A DNA stretch of 16,580 bases from Paracoccus denitrificans (lineage in GTDB: Bacteria > Pseudomonadota > Alphaproteobacteria > Rhodobacterales > Rhodobacteraceae): NCBI GenBank assembly GCA_003240735.1, contig QFNE01000032.1, positions 1-16,580 on the forward strand. The letters are read 5' to 3'. The translations under genes were made by a program, and so were the position numbers. This document shows, one piece after another, positions 7,473 through 13,934 of this stretch. Position 1 is the first letter of the stretch, and every line of letters starts with the position of its first letter. The notes under the pieces are model-generated. The model was not told the origin of the DNA and ran no database searches. It was given only the letters and a program-made list of their open reading frames with translations.

Positions 7473-8261
7473 TTAGCCCCGGCCCTGGTAAAAGCGGCGG
7501 TGGCGGTCGGACATGGCGGCGGTGTCCATCAGCAGCAGCACGTCCGTGGTGTTGAACGCGCGGTCCAAATACGCACCCTGACCGACGACGCCCCCCAGCC
7601 GCAGATAGGCCTTGATCAGCGCGGGCATCGCCAGCAGCGCGGCACGGCGGTCAAGATCATCCGGGGCAATCAGGTCCATGGCCTGAAACCCGTCGGGCAG
7701 GGCCACGGGACGCAGCGCCTCGGGCGCGAGATAGTTGTTGTGCAGAAGGCTGAGGGGTTGGGCCAGTGCCTGCGCGTCAAGGCCGTGAAAGCTGGCGACA
7801 CCGAACAGAACCTCGATCCCGCGATCAAGGACGTATTCGGCCAGACCGTTCCACATCAGGAACATACCCGTGCCGCCGCGATAGTCGGGATCGACGCAGG
7901 ATCGGCCCAGTTCCAGAAGCTTGCGGCCACTGGCGCGCAGCTTGGTCAGGTCGTATTCGCTGTCGCAGTAAAAGCGGCCGAAGTCCGCGGCGCGGTCGTC
8001 CGTTAGCAGGCGGTACGCACCGACGACATGATCTAGCTGACCCGCATCGCGGCGGTTGTCGATCAGCAGAAGGTGGTCGACGACAGGGTCGAATTCGTCC
8101 TGTTCCAGACGGTTTTCGTGGTCGACCATCGCGCCGTTGCCGCCCAGCTCATCGACGAACACACGATAGCGCAGGCGTTGCGCGGCTTTCAGGTCGGTGT
8201 CCGACGATGCCAGGCGAACGTCGAACCACCCGGGTTCGGAAGTTGTCGCCCGCTGTGTCAT
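7473..8261 (-). CDS. olsB: L-ornithine N(alpha)-acyltransferase OlsB (GNAT-like)
   Basis: OlsB transfers a 3-hydroxyacyl chain from acyl carrier protein to the alpha-amino group of ornithine, the first step of ornithine-lipid synthesis. The 262-residue protein has the family landmarks AQRLRYRVFVDELG (27-40), a GAYRLL strand (81-86), and the GNAT core ELGRSCVDPDYRGGTG (117-132) followed by LFGVASFHG (152-160). These match the Acetyltransf_5/OlsB group rather than ordinary GNATs. Start ATG 8261 is chosen because GGGTGGGG lies about seven bases upstream; a start 26 codons earlier lacks a ribosome-binding site and adds non-conserved sequence. It is followed by olsA in the same direction, giving the complete OlsBA pair. 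In several proteobacteria this pathway is induced under phosphate limitation; I see no Pho box to support that here. Confidence 0.88.
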   Translation of the reverse strand: MTQRATTSEPGWFDVRLASSDTDLKAAQRLRYRVFVDELGGNGAMVDHENRLEQDEFDPVVDHLLLIDNRRDAGQLDHVVGAYRLLTDDRAADFGRFYCDSEYDLTKLRASGRKLLELGRSCVDPDYRGGTGMFLMWNGLAEYVLDRGIEVLFGVASFHGLDAQALAQPLSLLHNNYLAPEALRPVALPDGFQAMDLIAPDDLDRRAALLAMPALIKAYLRLGGVVGQGAYLDRAFNTTDVLLLMDTAAMSDRHRRFYQGRG

Positions 8262-8404
8262 CGGATGCCCCACCCATTGCCGCGCGGCCCGCCATAGGGG
8301 TTGGGGCAGATCATTGCAACCACCGCGGAAACCGCGCATAGGGCGATCTACTTGGGGTTGATCTGAAGGTGGGTGATGTCATCCGGGACGATTCAGCGCC
8401 GTCG

Positions 8405-8581
8405 TCAGTTGTCGTTGGTCACCAGCTCCAACCGGATGCGGGTGCCGTCGAGGACCTGCTTTCCGGCCTCGGGGAAGTTGACGGTGATGCGGTCGCCGAT
8501 GCGCGACTGGACCTGTCCCACGCCCCAGTCGGGGGCGCCGGGGTGGCGCACGAACATGCCGGGTTCCAGAAATTCGTTCAT
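8405..8581 (-). CDS. Small DUF3553 family protein
   Basis: A 58-residue protein beginning MNEFLEPGMFVRHPGAPDWG, which I recognise as DUF3553. The pattern of hydrophobic and glycine residues (MFVRHPGAPDWGVGQVQS, then DRITVNFPEAGKQVL) suggests a small SH3-like beta barrel of the CarD-like or UvrD C-terminal type; that is inference. Start ATG 8581 is favoured over ATG 8611 by AAGGAAG about eight bases upstream. It is divergent from chpT with a 60-bp shared upstream region and lies 143 bp ahead of olsB on the same strand. Function unknown. Confidence 0.82.
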   Translation of the reverse strand: MNEFLEPGMFVRHPGAPDWGVGQVQSRIGDRITVNFPEAGKQVLDGTRIRLELVTNDN

Positions 8582-8641
8582 CGGTAAGACTTCCTTAACG
8601 GTTCGCCGCAATCAATGGGCACAAGGCAAAGGTAGGATGTG

Positions 8642-9265
8642 ATGACGGATCACGCAACGAACAGTGACCCCGACATCGCGGCGCTGGTGGCCTCAAGGCT
8701 CTGCCACGATCTCGTCTCGCCCCTGGGTGCAATCGGGAACGGGGTCGAACTGCTGGAGATGGCGGGCGATTTCCCGGGCATCGCCAAGTCCCCCGAACTG
8801 CAGCTGATCGCCCAAAGCGTGGCGGCGGCGCGGGGGCGGATCCGCGTCTTTCGCGTGGCCTTCGGGCCGGCGGGAACGGCCCAGCGGATGGGCATGGGCG
8901 AACTGGCGCAGCTGGTCGCGGACGCCACCGGCGAAGGCCGCCTTCGCGCGCGCGTCGATGCCGAAGGTGACCTGAGCCGCAATGACGCGCAGATGATCCT
9001 GCTGGCGGTGATGTGTCTGGAAACGGTGCTGCCTTGGGGCGGCAATCTGCTGATCGCCCGCGGGGCGCGGGGCTGGCGCATTCTGGCCGACGCGCCCCGA
9101 AACCGACCCGCGCCCGATCTGTGGGCGCATCTGGAGGGGACGGCCACCGCAGCGGCGGTTCCGGCGTCCGCGGTGCAGTTTCCGCTGCTGGCGTCGATGG
9201 CGGTGGCGAACCGCCGCCCGCTGAGCGCCGAGATCGACGCCGAGGGGGCAGAGATCGCGTTCTAG
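8642..9265 (+). CDS. chpT: Histidine phosphotransferase ChpT
   Basis: ChpT relays phosphate from the hybrid kinase CckA to the response regulators CtrA and CpdR, controlling cell cycle in Caulobacter and motility or gene-transfer-agent functions in Rhodobacterales. The 207-residue protein has the DHp-like helix with the phospho-accepting region SRLCHDLVSPLGAIGNGVELL, His22 being the phosphorylation site followed by Asp23. The remainder is a degenerate ATPase-like domain (about 85-205) without convincing ATP-binding boxes, as expected for ChpT (HPTransfase, DUF2328). ATG 8642 is preferred over GTG 8639; AAAGGTAGG is just upstream. It diverges from the DUF3553 gene and converges on proA, whose stop it overlaps at CTAG. 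Confidence 0.88.
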   Translation: MTDHATNSDPDIAALVASRLCHDLVSPLGAIGNGVELLEMAGDFPGIAKSPELQLIAQSVAAARGRIRVFRVAFGPAGTAQRMGMGELAQLVADATGEGRLRARVDAEGDLSRNDAQMILLAVMCLETVLPWGGNLLIARGARGWRILADAPRNRPAPDLWAHLEGTATAAAVPASAVQFPLLASMAVANRRPLSAEIDAEGAEIAF

Positions 9266-10533
9266 GGCCGGATCGTTCCGTCGCCGGTGACCAGATACTT
9301 GAAGCTGGTCAGTTGCTGCGCGCCGACCGGGCCACGGGCGTGGATGCGTCCCGTTGCGATGCCGATTTCCGCGCCCATGCCGAATTCGCCCCCATCCGCA
9401 AACTGGGTCGACGCGTTTTGCAGCAGAATCGCCGAATCGAGGTGCTTGAAGAAATACTCGGCCGTGTCGTTGTTTTCGGTGATGATGGCGTCGGTGTGAC
9501 CCGAGCCATGCGCCTCGATGAAGTTGATCGCCTCATCCACGCCGTCGACCAGCCGGGCGGCGATGATGCTGTCCAGGAACTCGTGCCCGAAATCCTCAGC
9601 CTTGGCCTGCGTTGCGCCAGGGGTGCGGGCAAGCTCACCTTCGGCCCGCACCTCGATCCCGGCGGCCAGAAGGTCGCGGGTCAGGACATCGCCGTGCTGG
9701 GTGTAGAAACGCCAGTCGATCAGCAGGGTTTCGGCTGACCCGCACACACCGGTGCGCCGCGCCTTGGAGTTCAGGACGACACGGCGGGCCTTTTCCACGT
9801 CCGCCTCTCGGTCAACGTAAACGTGGTTGATGCCTTCCAGATGGGCGAAGACGGGCACGCGCGCCTCGGTCTGGACCAGACCAACAAGGCTTTTGCCGCC
9901 ACGGGGGATGATGACGTCAATCAGCCCTTGGGCACGCAGCATCGCGCCGACCGCGGCGCGGTCGCCGGTGGGCACCATCTGGATCGCGTCTTCGGGCAGC
10001 CCCCCCTGACGCAGACCTTCGACCATGCAGGCATGGATCGCGCGGGACGAATTCAGGCTGTCGGACCCGCCGCGCAGAATGACGGCGTTGCCCGACTGGA
10101 CGGCCAGCGCGCCGGCGTCGGCGGTCACATTGGGGCGGCTTTCGTAGATCACCCCCAGCACACCCAAGGGCGTTGCCACGCGGCGAATGTGCAGCCCGTT
10201 CGGGCGGTCCCATTCATCCAGCACGCGGCCGATGGGGTCAGGCTGGGCAGCGACATTGCGCAATCCTTCGGCAATCGCGCGGATGCGGGTCGTGTCCAGC
10301 GTCAGTCGGTCGATCATCGCCGCCGACAGCCCCTTTTCCTCGGCATAGACCAGATCTTCGGCATTCGCGTCCAGAATGTCGCCAAGGCGCTGTTCGATGA
10401 TGTGGGCCGCGCTGATCAGGGCTGCGTATTTCCGCTCGGACCCGGTGACGGCCAGCACGGCGGCGGCCTTGCGGGCGCGCGCGCCCATTTCAGCGATCAG
10501 CGCGGTGGCGTCTGTGTCGATGGCGTGATCCAT
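9262..10533 (-). CDS. proA: Glutamate-5-semialdehyde dehydrogenase (gamma-glutamyl phosphate reductase)
   Basis: ProA reduces gamma-glutamyl phosphate to glutamate-5-semialdehyde with NADPH, the second step of proline synthesis, in the cytosol. The 423-residue protein is full length. It shows TPLGVLGVIYESRPNVTADA (121-140), GNAVILRGGSDSLNSS (148-163), and the catalytic cysteine Cys264 in RRTGVCGSAETLLID. The C-terminal region has FGMGAEIGIATGRIHARGP (384-402). Start ATG 10533 fits the family; a longer in-frame start at 10584 would add non-conserved residues that cross an inverted repeat. proB, which normally precedes proA in Rhodobacteraceae, is not here; instead ssrA lies upstream on the same strand. 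The stop shares CTAG with chpT. Confidence 0.93.
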   Translation of the reverse strand: MDHAIDTDATALIAEMGARARKAAAVLAVTGSERKYAALISAAHIIEQRLGDILDANAEDLVYAEEKGLSAAMIDRLTLDTTRIRAIAEGLRNVAAQPDPIGRVLDEWDRPNGLHIRRVATPLGVLGVIYESRPNVTADAGALAVQSGNAVILRGGSDSLNSSRAIHACMVEGLRQGGLPEDAIQMVPTGDRAAVGAMLRAQGLIDVIIPRGGKSLVGLVQTEARVPVFAHLEGINHVYVDREADVEKARRVVLNSKARRTGVCGSAETLLIDWRFYTQHGDVLTRDLLAAGIEVRAEGELARTPGATQAKAEDFGHEFLDSIIAARLVDGVDEAINFIEAHGSGHTDAIITENNDTAEYFFKHLDSAILLQNASTQFADGGEFGMGAEIGIATGRIHARGPVGAQQLTSFKYLVTGDGTIRP

Positions 10534-10545
10534 GCGCGAAGTCCC

Positions 10546-10560
10546 CTGACAAGCTGTCAG
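10546..10560. repeat. Perfect inverted repeat CTGACA-N3-TGTCAG upstream of proA
   Basis: A 6-bp perfect inverted repeat with a 3-base spacer ends 13 bases before the proA start codon. It could be a small hairpin in the proA leader, an operator, or part of the region where ssrA transcription ends. No T-run follows, so an intrinsic terminator is not supported. Confidence 0.4.
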
Positions 10561-10577
10561 AGACAGATAAGCGAGCG

Positions 10578-10591
10578 GGACCAAGGGGTCC
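10578..10591 (-). terminator. Weak candidate terminator hairpin downstream of ssrA
   Basis: GGACC and GGTCC form a 5-bp stem with a 4-nt loop, just beyond the expected 3' end of the tmRNA coding piece. Only a C/T-rich tract follows on the minus strand (CGCTCGCTT), so this is a weak terminator or a processing element. Confidence 0.3.
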
Positions 10592-10604
10592 AGTGCGTCG
10601 GCGA

Positions 10605-10932
10605 AATGGCGGGGGAAAGTCCAGGATTCTGTTGCCAGGCTCCTGGGGGCCCCGCCTTACGCTGCTAGGCGCAAGGACTTAGGTTTCGATAACTCGAACT
10701 GCTTACGCAGCCAGAGCCACCGGAGCACGGTTGTCGTTGGCAACTGTACAATTTGCACCGATATCGGTGGTAGCTCACCGAGACAAAGCAAACATCTTTA
10801 GACGTTCGTCGATCCTGTTTCGACCCCAGGTGCCCCCAACGAAGGGATTTTGGTGGAGTCGCCGGGTACCGCCCCCGGGTCCGATCCGCTTATTACATGC
10901 GCGTTTATGTCCATAGTCCGGGCGAACCCGAA
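10605..10932 (-). ncRNA. ssrA: Transfer-messenger RNA (SsrA), circularly permuted two-piece form
   Basis: tmRNA rescues stalled ribosomes and tags the nascent peptide for proteolysis. On the minus strand a reading frame at 10741-10703 encodes ANDNRAPVALAA then TAA, a typical alphaproteobacterial tag. The gene is permuted. The acceptor piece comes first (about 10930-10851), with a CGGG-TTCG-CCCG hairpin at its 5' end, a T arm (CCGGG, loop GGCGGTA, CCCGG), the acceptor strand CGACTCC and an encoded ACCA end. A spacer of about 23 nt (10850-10828) follows. The coding piece begins GGGGTCG (10827-10821), which pairs with CGACTCC across seven positions including one G-U. A long hairpin (GGCGGGG with CCCCGCC, 10656-10609) closes its 3' end. 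Outer boundaries are approximate. In bacteria with this form the spacer is removed, giving two paired RNAs. Confidence 0.95.
10703..10741 (-). other. tmRNA tag-peptide reading frame (ANDNRAPVALAA-stop)
   Basis: Thirteen codons including TAA lie inside ssrA. The ANDN start is the SspB/resume-codon region and the ALAA end is the ClpXP degron, both standard for alphaproteobacterial tags. It is read only by trans-translation and has no start codon or ribosome-binding site of its own. Confidence 0.93.
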
Positions 10933-10940
10933 CGCTGTCA

Positions 10941-10969
10941 GATATAGGGGCGGGGCGGGTCCCCTGCAA
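10941..10969 (-). promoter_or_regulatory. Predicted sigma70-type promoter of ssrA
   Basis: On the minus strand TTGCAG (10969-10964) and TATATC (10946-10941) are separated by exactly 17 bases. Transcription would start near 10934, just ahead of the CGGG-TTCG-CCCG hairpin at the 5' end of the acceptor piece. Confidence 0.6.
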
Positions 10970-10977
10970 GCAGGCCG

Positions 10978-11006
10978 TTGACTTGGGGCCCGGCCTTGCG
11001 TGAAAG
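10978..11006 (+). promoter_or_regulatory. Possible promoter of hisF-hisE
   Basis: TTGACT (10978-10983) and a poor -10 TGAAAG (11001-11006) are spaced by 17 bases. The start would fall near 11013, directly before the GAAAGGG ribosome-binding site (11014-11020). The -35 is strong but the -10 weak, so this is tentative. It lies back to back with the ssrA promoter. Confidence 0.35.
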
Positions 11007-11026
11007 GGGACGCGAAAGGGTGGCAG

Positions 11027-11788
11027 ATGCTGAAAACTCGGATCATTCCATGTCTGGACGTGGCCGATGGGCGCGTCGTCAAGGGCGTCAACTTCGTCGA
11101 TCTGATCGACGCGGGCGACCCAGTTGCCGCGGCCGCCGCCTATGACCTGGCCGGGGCGGATGAACTGTGCTTTCTGGATATCCACGCCACGCACGAAAAC
11201 CGCGGCACGATGTTCGATCTGGTGACCCGGACGGCGGAACAGTGCTTTATCCCGCTGACGGTGGGGGGCGGGGTCCGGACGCCGGACGATGTGCGCGCCC
11301 TGCTGCTGGCCGGGGCCGACAAAGTGTCGTTCAATTCGGCCGCAGTTGCGGACCCTCACGTGATCGCGCGCGCCGCCGACCGGTTCGGCAGCCAATGCAT
11401 CGTCTGCGCCATCGACGCCAAGACCGTCGCGCCGGGGCAGTGGCAGATCTTCACCCATGGCGGGCGCAAGCCCACGGGCATCGACGCGGTCGAGTTCGCC
11501 GTGACGATCGCGGCCAAGGGGGCAGGGGAAATCCTGCTGACCAGCATGGACCGTGACGGCACCCGGTCTGGGTTCAACCTGCCCCTGACGCGGGCGATTG
11601 CGGATGCGGTCAGCATCCCGGTCATCGCGTCGGGCGGTGTCGGCACGCTGGACCATCTGGTCGAAGGCGTGACCAAGGGCCACGCGAGCGCGGTTCTGGC
11701 GGCGTCCATCTTTCACTTCGGTGAATTCACCATCGCCGAGGCCAAGGCCCACATGGCCGCCGCTGGCATCCCGATGAGGCTGACATGA
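11027..11788 (+). CDS. hisF: Imidazole glycerol phosphate synthase subunit HisF
   Basis: HisF is the cyclase subunit that, with ammonia from HisH, converts PRFAR to imidazole glycerol phosphate and AICAR in histidine synthesis. The 253-residue protein is the standard length for this beta/alpha barrel. The two catalytic aspartates fall at the classical positions: Asp11 (IPCLDVADG) and Asp130 (CAIDAKTV). Phosphate-binding loops VGGGVRTPDD (79-88) and ASGGVGTLDHL near the C-terminus are present. ATG 11027 is chosen because GAAAGGG lies six bases upstream; a GTG at 11000 would add nine residues not seen in the family. The stop overlaps the hisE start as ATGA, so translation is coupled. hisB, hisH and hisA, usually upstream, are absent here; ssrA on the other strand occupies that position. 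Confidence 0.95.
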   Translation: MLKTRIIPCLDVADGRVVKGVNFVDLIDAGDPVAAAAAYDLAGADELCFLDIHATHENRGTMFDLVTRTAEQCFIPLTVGGGVRTPDDVRALLLAGADKVSFNSAAVADPHVIARAADRFGSQCIVCAIDAKTVAPGQWQIFTHGGRKPTGIDAVEFAVTIAAKGAGEILLTSMDRDGTRSGFNLPLTRAIADAVSIPVIASGGVGTLDHLVEGVTKGHASAVLAASIFHFGEFTIAEAKAHMAAAGIPMRLT

Positions 11789-12096
11789 CCCACCCGCTTG
11801 ACCGTCTGGACGCGACCATTCAGGCCCGCCGGGGTGCCGACCCGGCATCCAGCTGGACCGCGCAGTTGCTGGGCAAGGGCCCCGCGAAATGCGCCGAGAA
11901 GTTCGGCGAAGAAGCGGTCGAGGCCATTATCGAGGCCGTGCGCGGCGACCGCGCCAAGCTGACGTCCGAGGCCGCCGACAGCCTTTATCACCTGCTGGTC
12001 ATGCTGGCGGCTTGTGAAGTGCCTCTGGCCGACGTCTGGGCCGAGCTTGAGCGGCGCGAGGCGCAGTCCGGGCTGGCGGAAAAGGCCGCACGCTAG
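11785..12096 (+). CDS. hisE: Phosphoribosyl-ATP pyrophosphatase HisE
   Basis: HisE hydrolyses phosphoribosyl-ATP to phosphoribosyl-AMP and pyrophosphate, the second step of histidine synthesis. The 103-residue protein is the separate (not HisI-fused) form usual in alphaproteobacteria. It shows the MazG-like helical signature: SWTAQLLGKGPAKCAEKFGE, then EEAVEAIIEA with metal-binding glutamates, then SEAADSLYHLLVML. It overlaps hisF by 4 nt at its start. Its stop TAG lies in a CTAG shared with the guaD stop on the opposite strand. Confidence 0.95.
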   Translation: MTHPLDRLDATIQARRGADPASSWTAQLLGKGPAKCAEKFGEEAVEAIIEAVRGDRAKLTSEAADSLYHLLVMLAACEVPLADVWAELERREAQSGLAEKAAR

Positions 12097-13400
12097 GCCG
12101 GTTTCATCGCGCGACCGGCGACGTATGTCTGCACCACCGCGCGGTCATCGCCCATCGTCGTCAGCAGGAACAGCTCTTCATCCAGCGTGGTGATGCGGTC
12201 TGCGCGAAGCGCCATGGCGGGCGTCGCGCGCGCGTTCAGAACGACCAGATCGGCGTCCGAACCGGCATCCAGTGTCCCGATGCGGTCCGCCATCCCAAGC
12301 GCCAGGGCGTTCCCCCGTGTCGCCCAGTGGATCAGATCGCGCGACGTAAGGCGCGCACCGCGCATTTGCGCAATCTTGTAGCCTTCGGCCAGCGTCTGCA
12401 GCATCGAATAGCTGGTGCCGCCCCCGATGTCGGTGGCAATTCCGGTGACGATGCCCGCGCTCCGCAACGCGCCTTCGTCGAAAAGGCCTGACCCCAGAAA
12501 CAGGTTCGATGTCGGGCAGTGAATTGCACGCGTGCCGGTTTCGGCCATCCGCGCCGTCTGGCGGGCGTCCATGTGGATCGCGTGACCCATCAGCGTCGAT
12601 GGCCCCAGCAGCCCGACGCGGTCATAGACGTCCAGATAGTCGATCGCATCCGGGTAAAGCTGCCCCGTCAGCGCGATTTCTGCGTGGTTTTCGTTCAGAT
12701 GCGTCTGGATGTGCATCCCGGGGTTTTCCCGCGCCAGCGTCCCCGCTGCTGCCAACTGATCGGGTGTCGAGGTAATCGCAAAGCGTGGCGTGATGGCATA
12801 GCGCAGGCGATCCACACCGTGCCACCGGTCGATCAGCCCCCGGCTGTCGTCATAGGATGACTGCGCCGTGTCCAGTACGGTGTCGGGCGCATTTCGGTCC
12901 ATCATCACCTTACCCGCAATCATGGCCATGCCGCGCGCCTGTGCCGCTGTCATCAACGCATCGACGCTGGCCGCGTGCACCGAGCAGAACGCGCTGGCCG
13001 TGGTGGTGCCGTTGGCCAGCAACGTATCCAGCAGCGGCCCCGCCATCGCATCGGCGTGCTGGCGGTCGGCGTACTGTGCCTCGGCCGGAAAGGTGTAGTC
13101 GTTCAGCCAATCCAGCAGCTCTGCCGCCCAGCTGGCGATGACCTGAACCTGTGGGAAATGCAGATGCGGGTCGATGAAACCGGGCAGGATCAGGTGCGGG
13201 CGGTGATCGATCAGCGTCGCGCCTGCGGAGGCTGGGTCGGCGGTGACATCTGCGTAATCGCCTGCAGCAAGAATGATCCCTTCACGGATCAGAACCGCGC
13301 CGTCTTGCGCAAAACGCGCGGCGTCGGCGTCTGTCCGGGGATCGGCACGAAAATCCAGCACACGGCCGCGGATCAAAATCGTCTGAGGGGCGTTTTCCAT
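12093..13400 (-). CDS. guaD: Guanine deaminase
   Basis: A 435-residue zinc amidohydrolase that converts guanine to xanthine. Metal and active-site residues are in the expected order: His79 and His81 in FIDPHLHFPQ, His234 and Glu237 in HIQTHLNENHAEI, His273 in MGHAIHMD, and Asp324 in TDIGGGTSYSM. CPTSNLFLGSGLF (295-307) is characteristic of guanine deaminases among amidohydrolases. The C-terminus ends the barrel with GTLDAGSDADLVVL, typical of the family. Start ATG 13400 has AGGAAGGG just upstream and gives normal family length; the frame stays open far upstream, but that extension lacks homology to the family and runs antisense to copC. No xanthine dehydrogenase genes are adjacent. It converges on hisE and diverges from copC. 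Confidence 0.93.
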   Translation of the reverse strand: MENAPQTILIRGRVLDFRADPRTDADAARFAQDGAVLIREGIILAAGDYADVTADPASAGATLIDHRPHLILPGFIDPHLHFPQVQVIASWAAELLDWLNDYTFPAEAQYADRQHADAMAGPLLDTLLANGTTTASAFCSVHAASVDALMTAAQARGMAMIAGKVMMDRNAPDTVLDTAQSSYDDSRGLIDRWHGVDRLRYAITPRFAITSTPDQLAAAGTLARENPGMHIQTHLNENHAEIALTGQLYPDAIDYLDVYDRVGLLGPSTLMGHAIHMDARQTARMAETGTRAIHCPTSNLFLGSGLFDEGALRSAGIVTGIATDIGGGTSYSMLQTLAEGYKIAQMRGARLTSRDLIHWATRGNALALGMADRIGTLDAGSDADLVVLNARATPAMALRADRITTLDEELFLLTTMGDDRAVVQTYVAGRAMKPA

Positions 13401-13450
13401 GGCGCCCTTCCTGCTGCGTTCGGGTTCGGGACGCAAGCGCACGCGGCATT

Positions 13451-13470
13451 TGGCCCCACCTGTCGGGCCA
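13451..13470. promoter_or_regulatory. Inverted repeat TGGCCC-N8-GGGCCA between guaD and copC
   Basis: A perfect 6-bp inverted repeat with an 8-base spacer sits in the 141-bp intergenic region between two divergent genes. Its position fits an operator, but no regulator family is recognised and GC-rich inverted repeats are frequent by chance here. Confidence 0.25.
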
Positions 13471-13541
13471 CAGGGCGGGGTTGAGATCGCGGCACGCCGG
13501 GCGTTACCTCTGGCGCAATCTGATGCGGGAAAGGACCGATC

Positions 13542-13901
13542 ATGAACAGGTTTGGAATTCTGCTGGCTGCTGCGACCTTGGCGTTCAGCGTGGGTCAGGC
13601 GAGCGCGCACACGAAGCTGACCGAGACGGTGCCAAACGCGGACGCAACCGTCACGGGCGTCGCGGCGGTTGAGCTGACGTTTTCGGAAGCCGTCGATCCG
13701 GCGATGACGAGCGTCACAGTCAAGGACGACGCAGGCGCGGATGTCGATCTGGGCAAGGCGGCAGCGTCGCAGGACGGACACGGGGTGGCCTTCACGCTGC
13801 CCGCCGCGCTGACGCCCGGCGTCTATGAGGTGACGTGGCGGGCGCTGTCCCGCGACGGCCATACCGTCGACGGCGTTTACAGCTTTACCGTCGACAAGTG
13901 A
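13542..13901 (+). CDS. copC: Periplasmic copper-binding protein CopC (YobA/CopC family)
   Basis: A 119-residue secreted protein. A Sec signal peptide (1-22, hydrophobic core ILLAAATLAF, ending ASA) would be cleaved to leave His23 as the new N-terminus. That is the histidine that, with a D-x-H motif, binds Cu(II) in CopC; here D-x-H is Asp105-Gly106-His107 (SRDGHTVDG). The body is a CopC beta sandwich (LTFSEAVDPAM, then GVYEVTWRALSRDGH). The Met-rich Cu(I) site of classic CopC is missing (only one Met, Met55, in the mature chain), so this looks like a Cu(II)-only type. GGAAAGGACC precedes ATG 13542. It is followed by copD after 33 nt, the usual pair for moving copper between periplasm and membrane. 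Confidence 0.9.
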   Translation: MNRFGILLAAATLAFSVGQASAHTKLTETVPNADATVTGVAAVELTFSEAVDPAMTSVTVKDDAGADVDLGKAAASQDGHGVAFTLPAALTPGVYEVTWRALSRDGHTVDGVYSFTVDK

Positions 13902-13934
13902 CCCGAACGGCGCCCCCCATGTGACCGGCCCGGC

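Noticed and set aside
8262..8339. Start of olsB 26 codons upstream at 8339
   Set aside because: No ribosome-binding site and no family similarity in the added residues; GGGTGGGG precedes ATG 8261.
8582..8641. TTAAC at 8595-8599 between DUF3553 and chpT as a CtrA-binding site
   Set aside because: Only one half-site is present; the second TTAA seven bases on is missing (the bases are GCCG).
13481..13509. TTGAGA-17-TTACCT as the copC promoter
   Set aside because: The -10 element matches the consensus too poorly to list as a feature.
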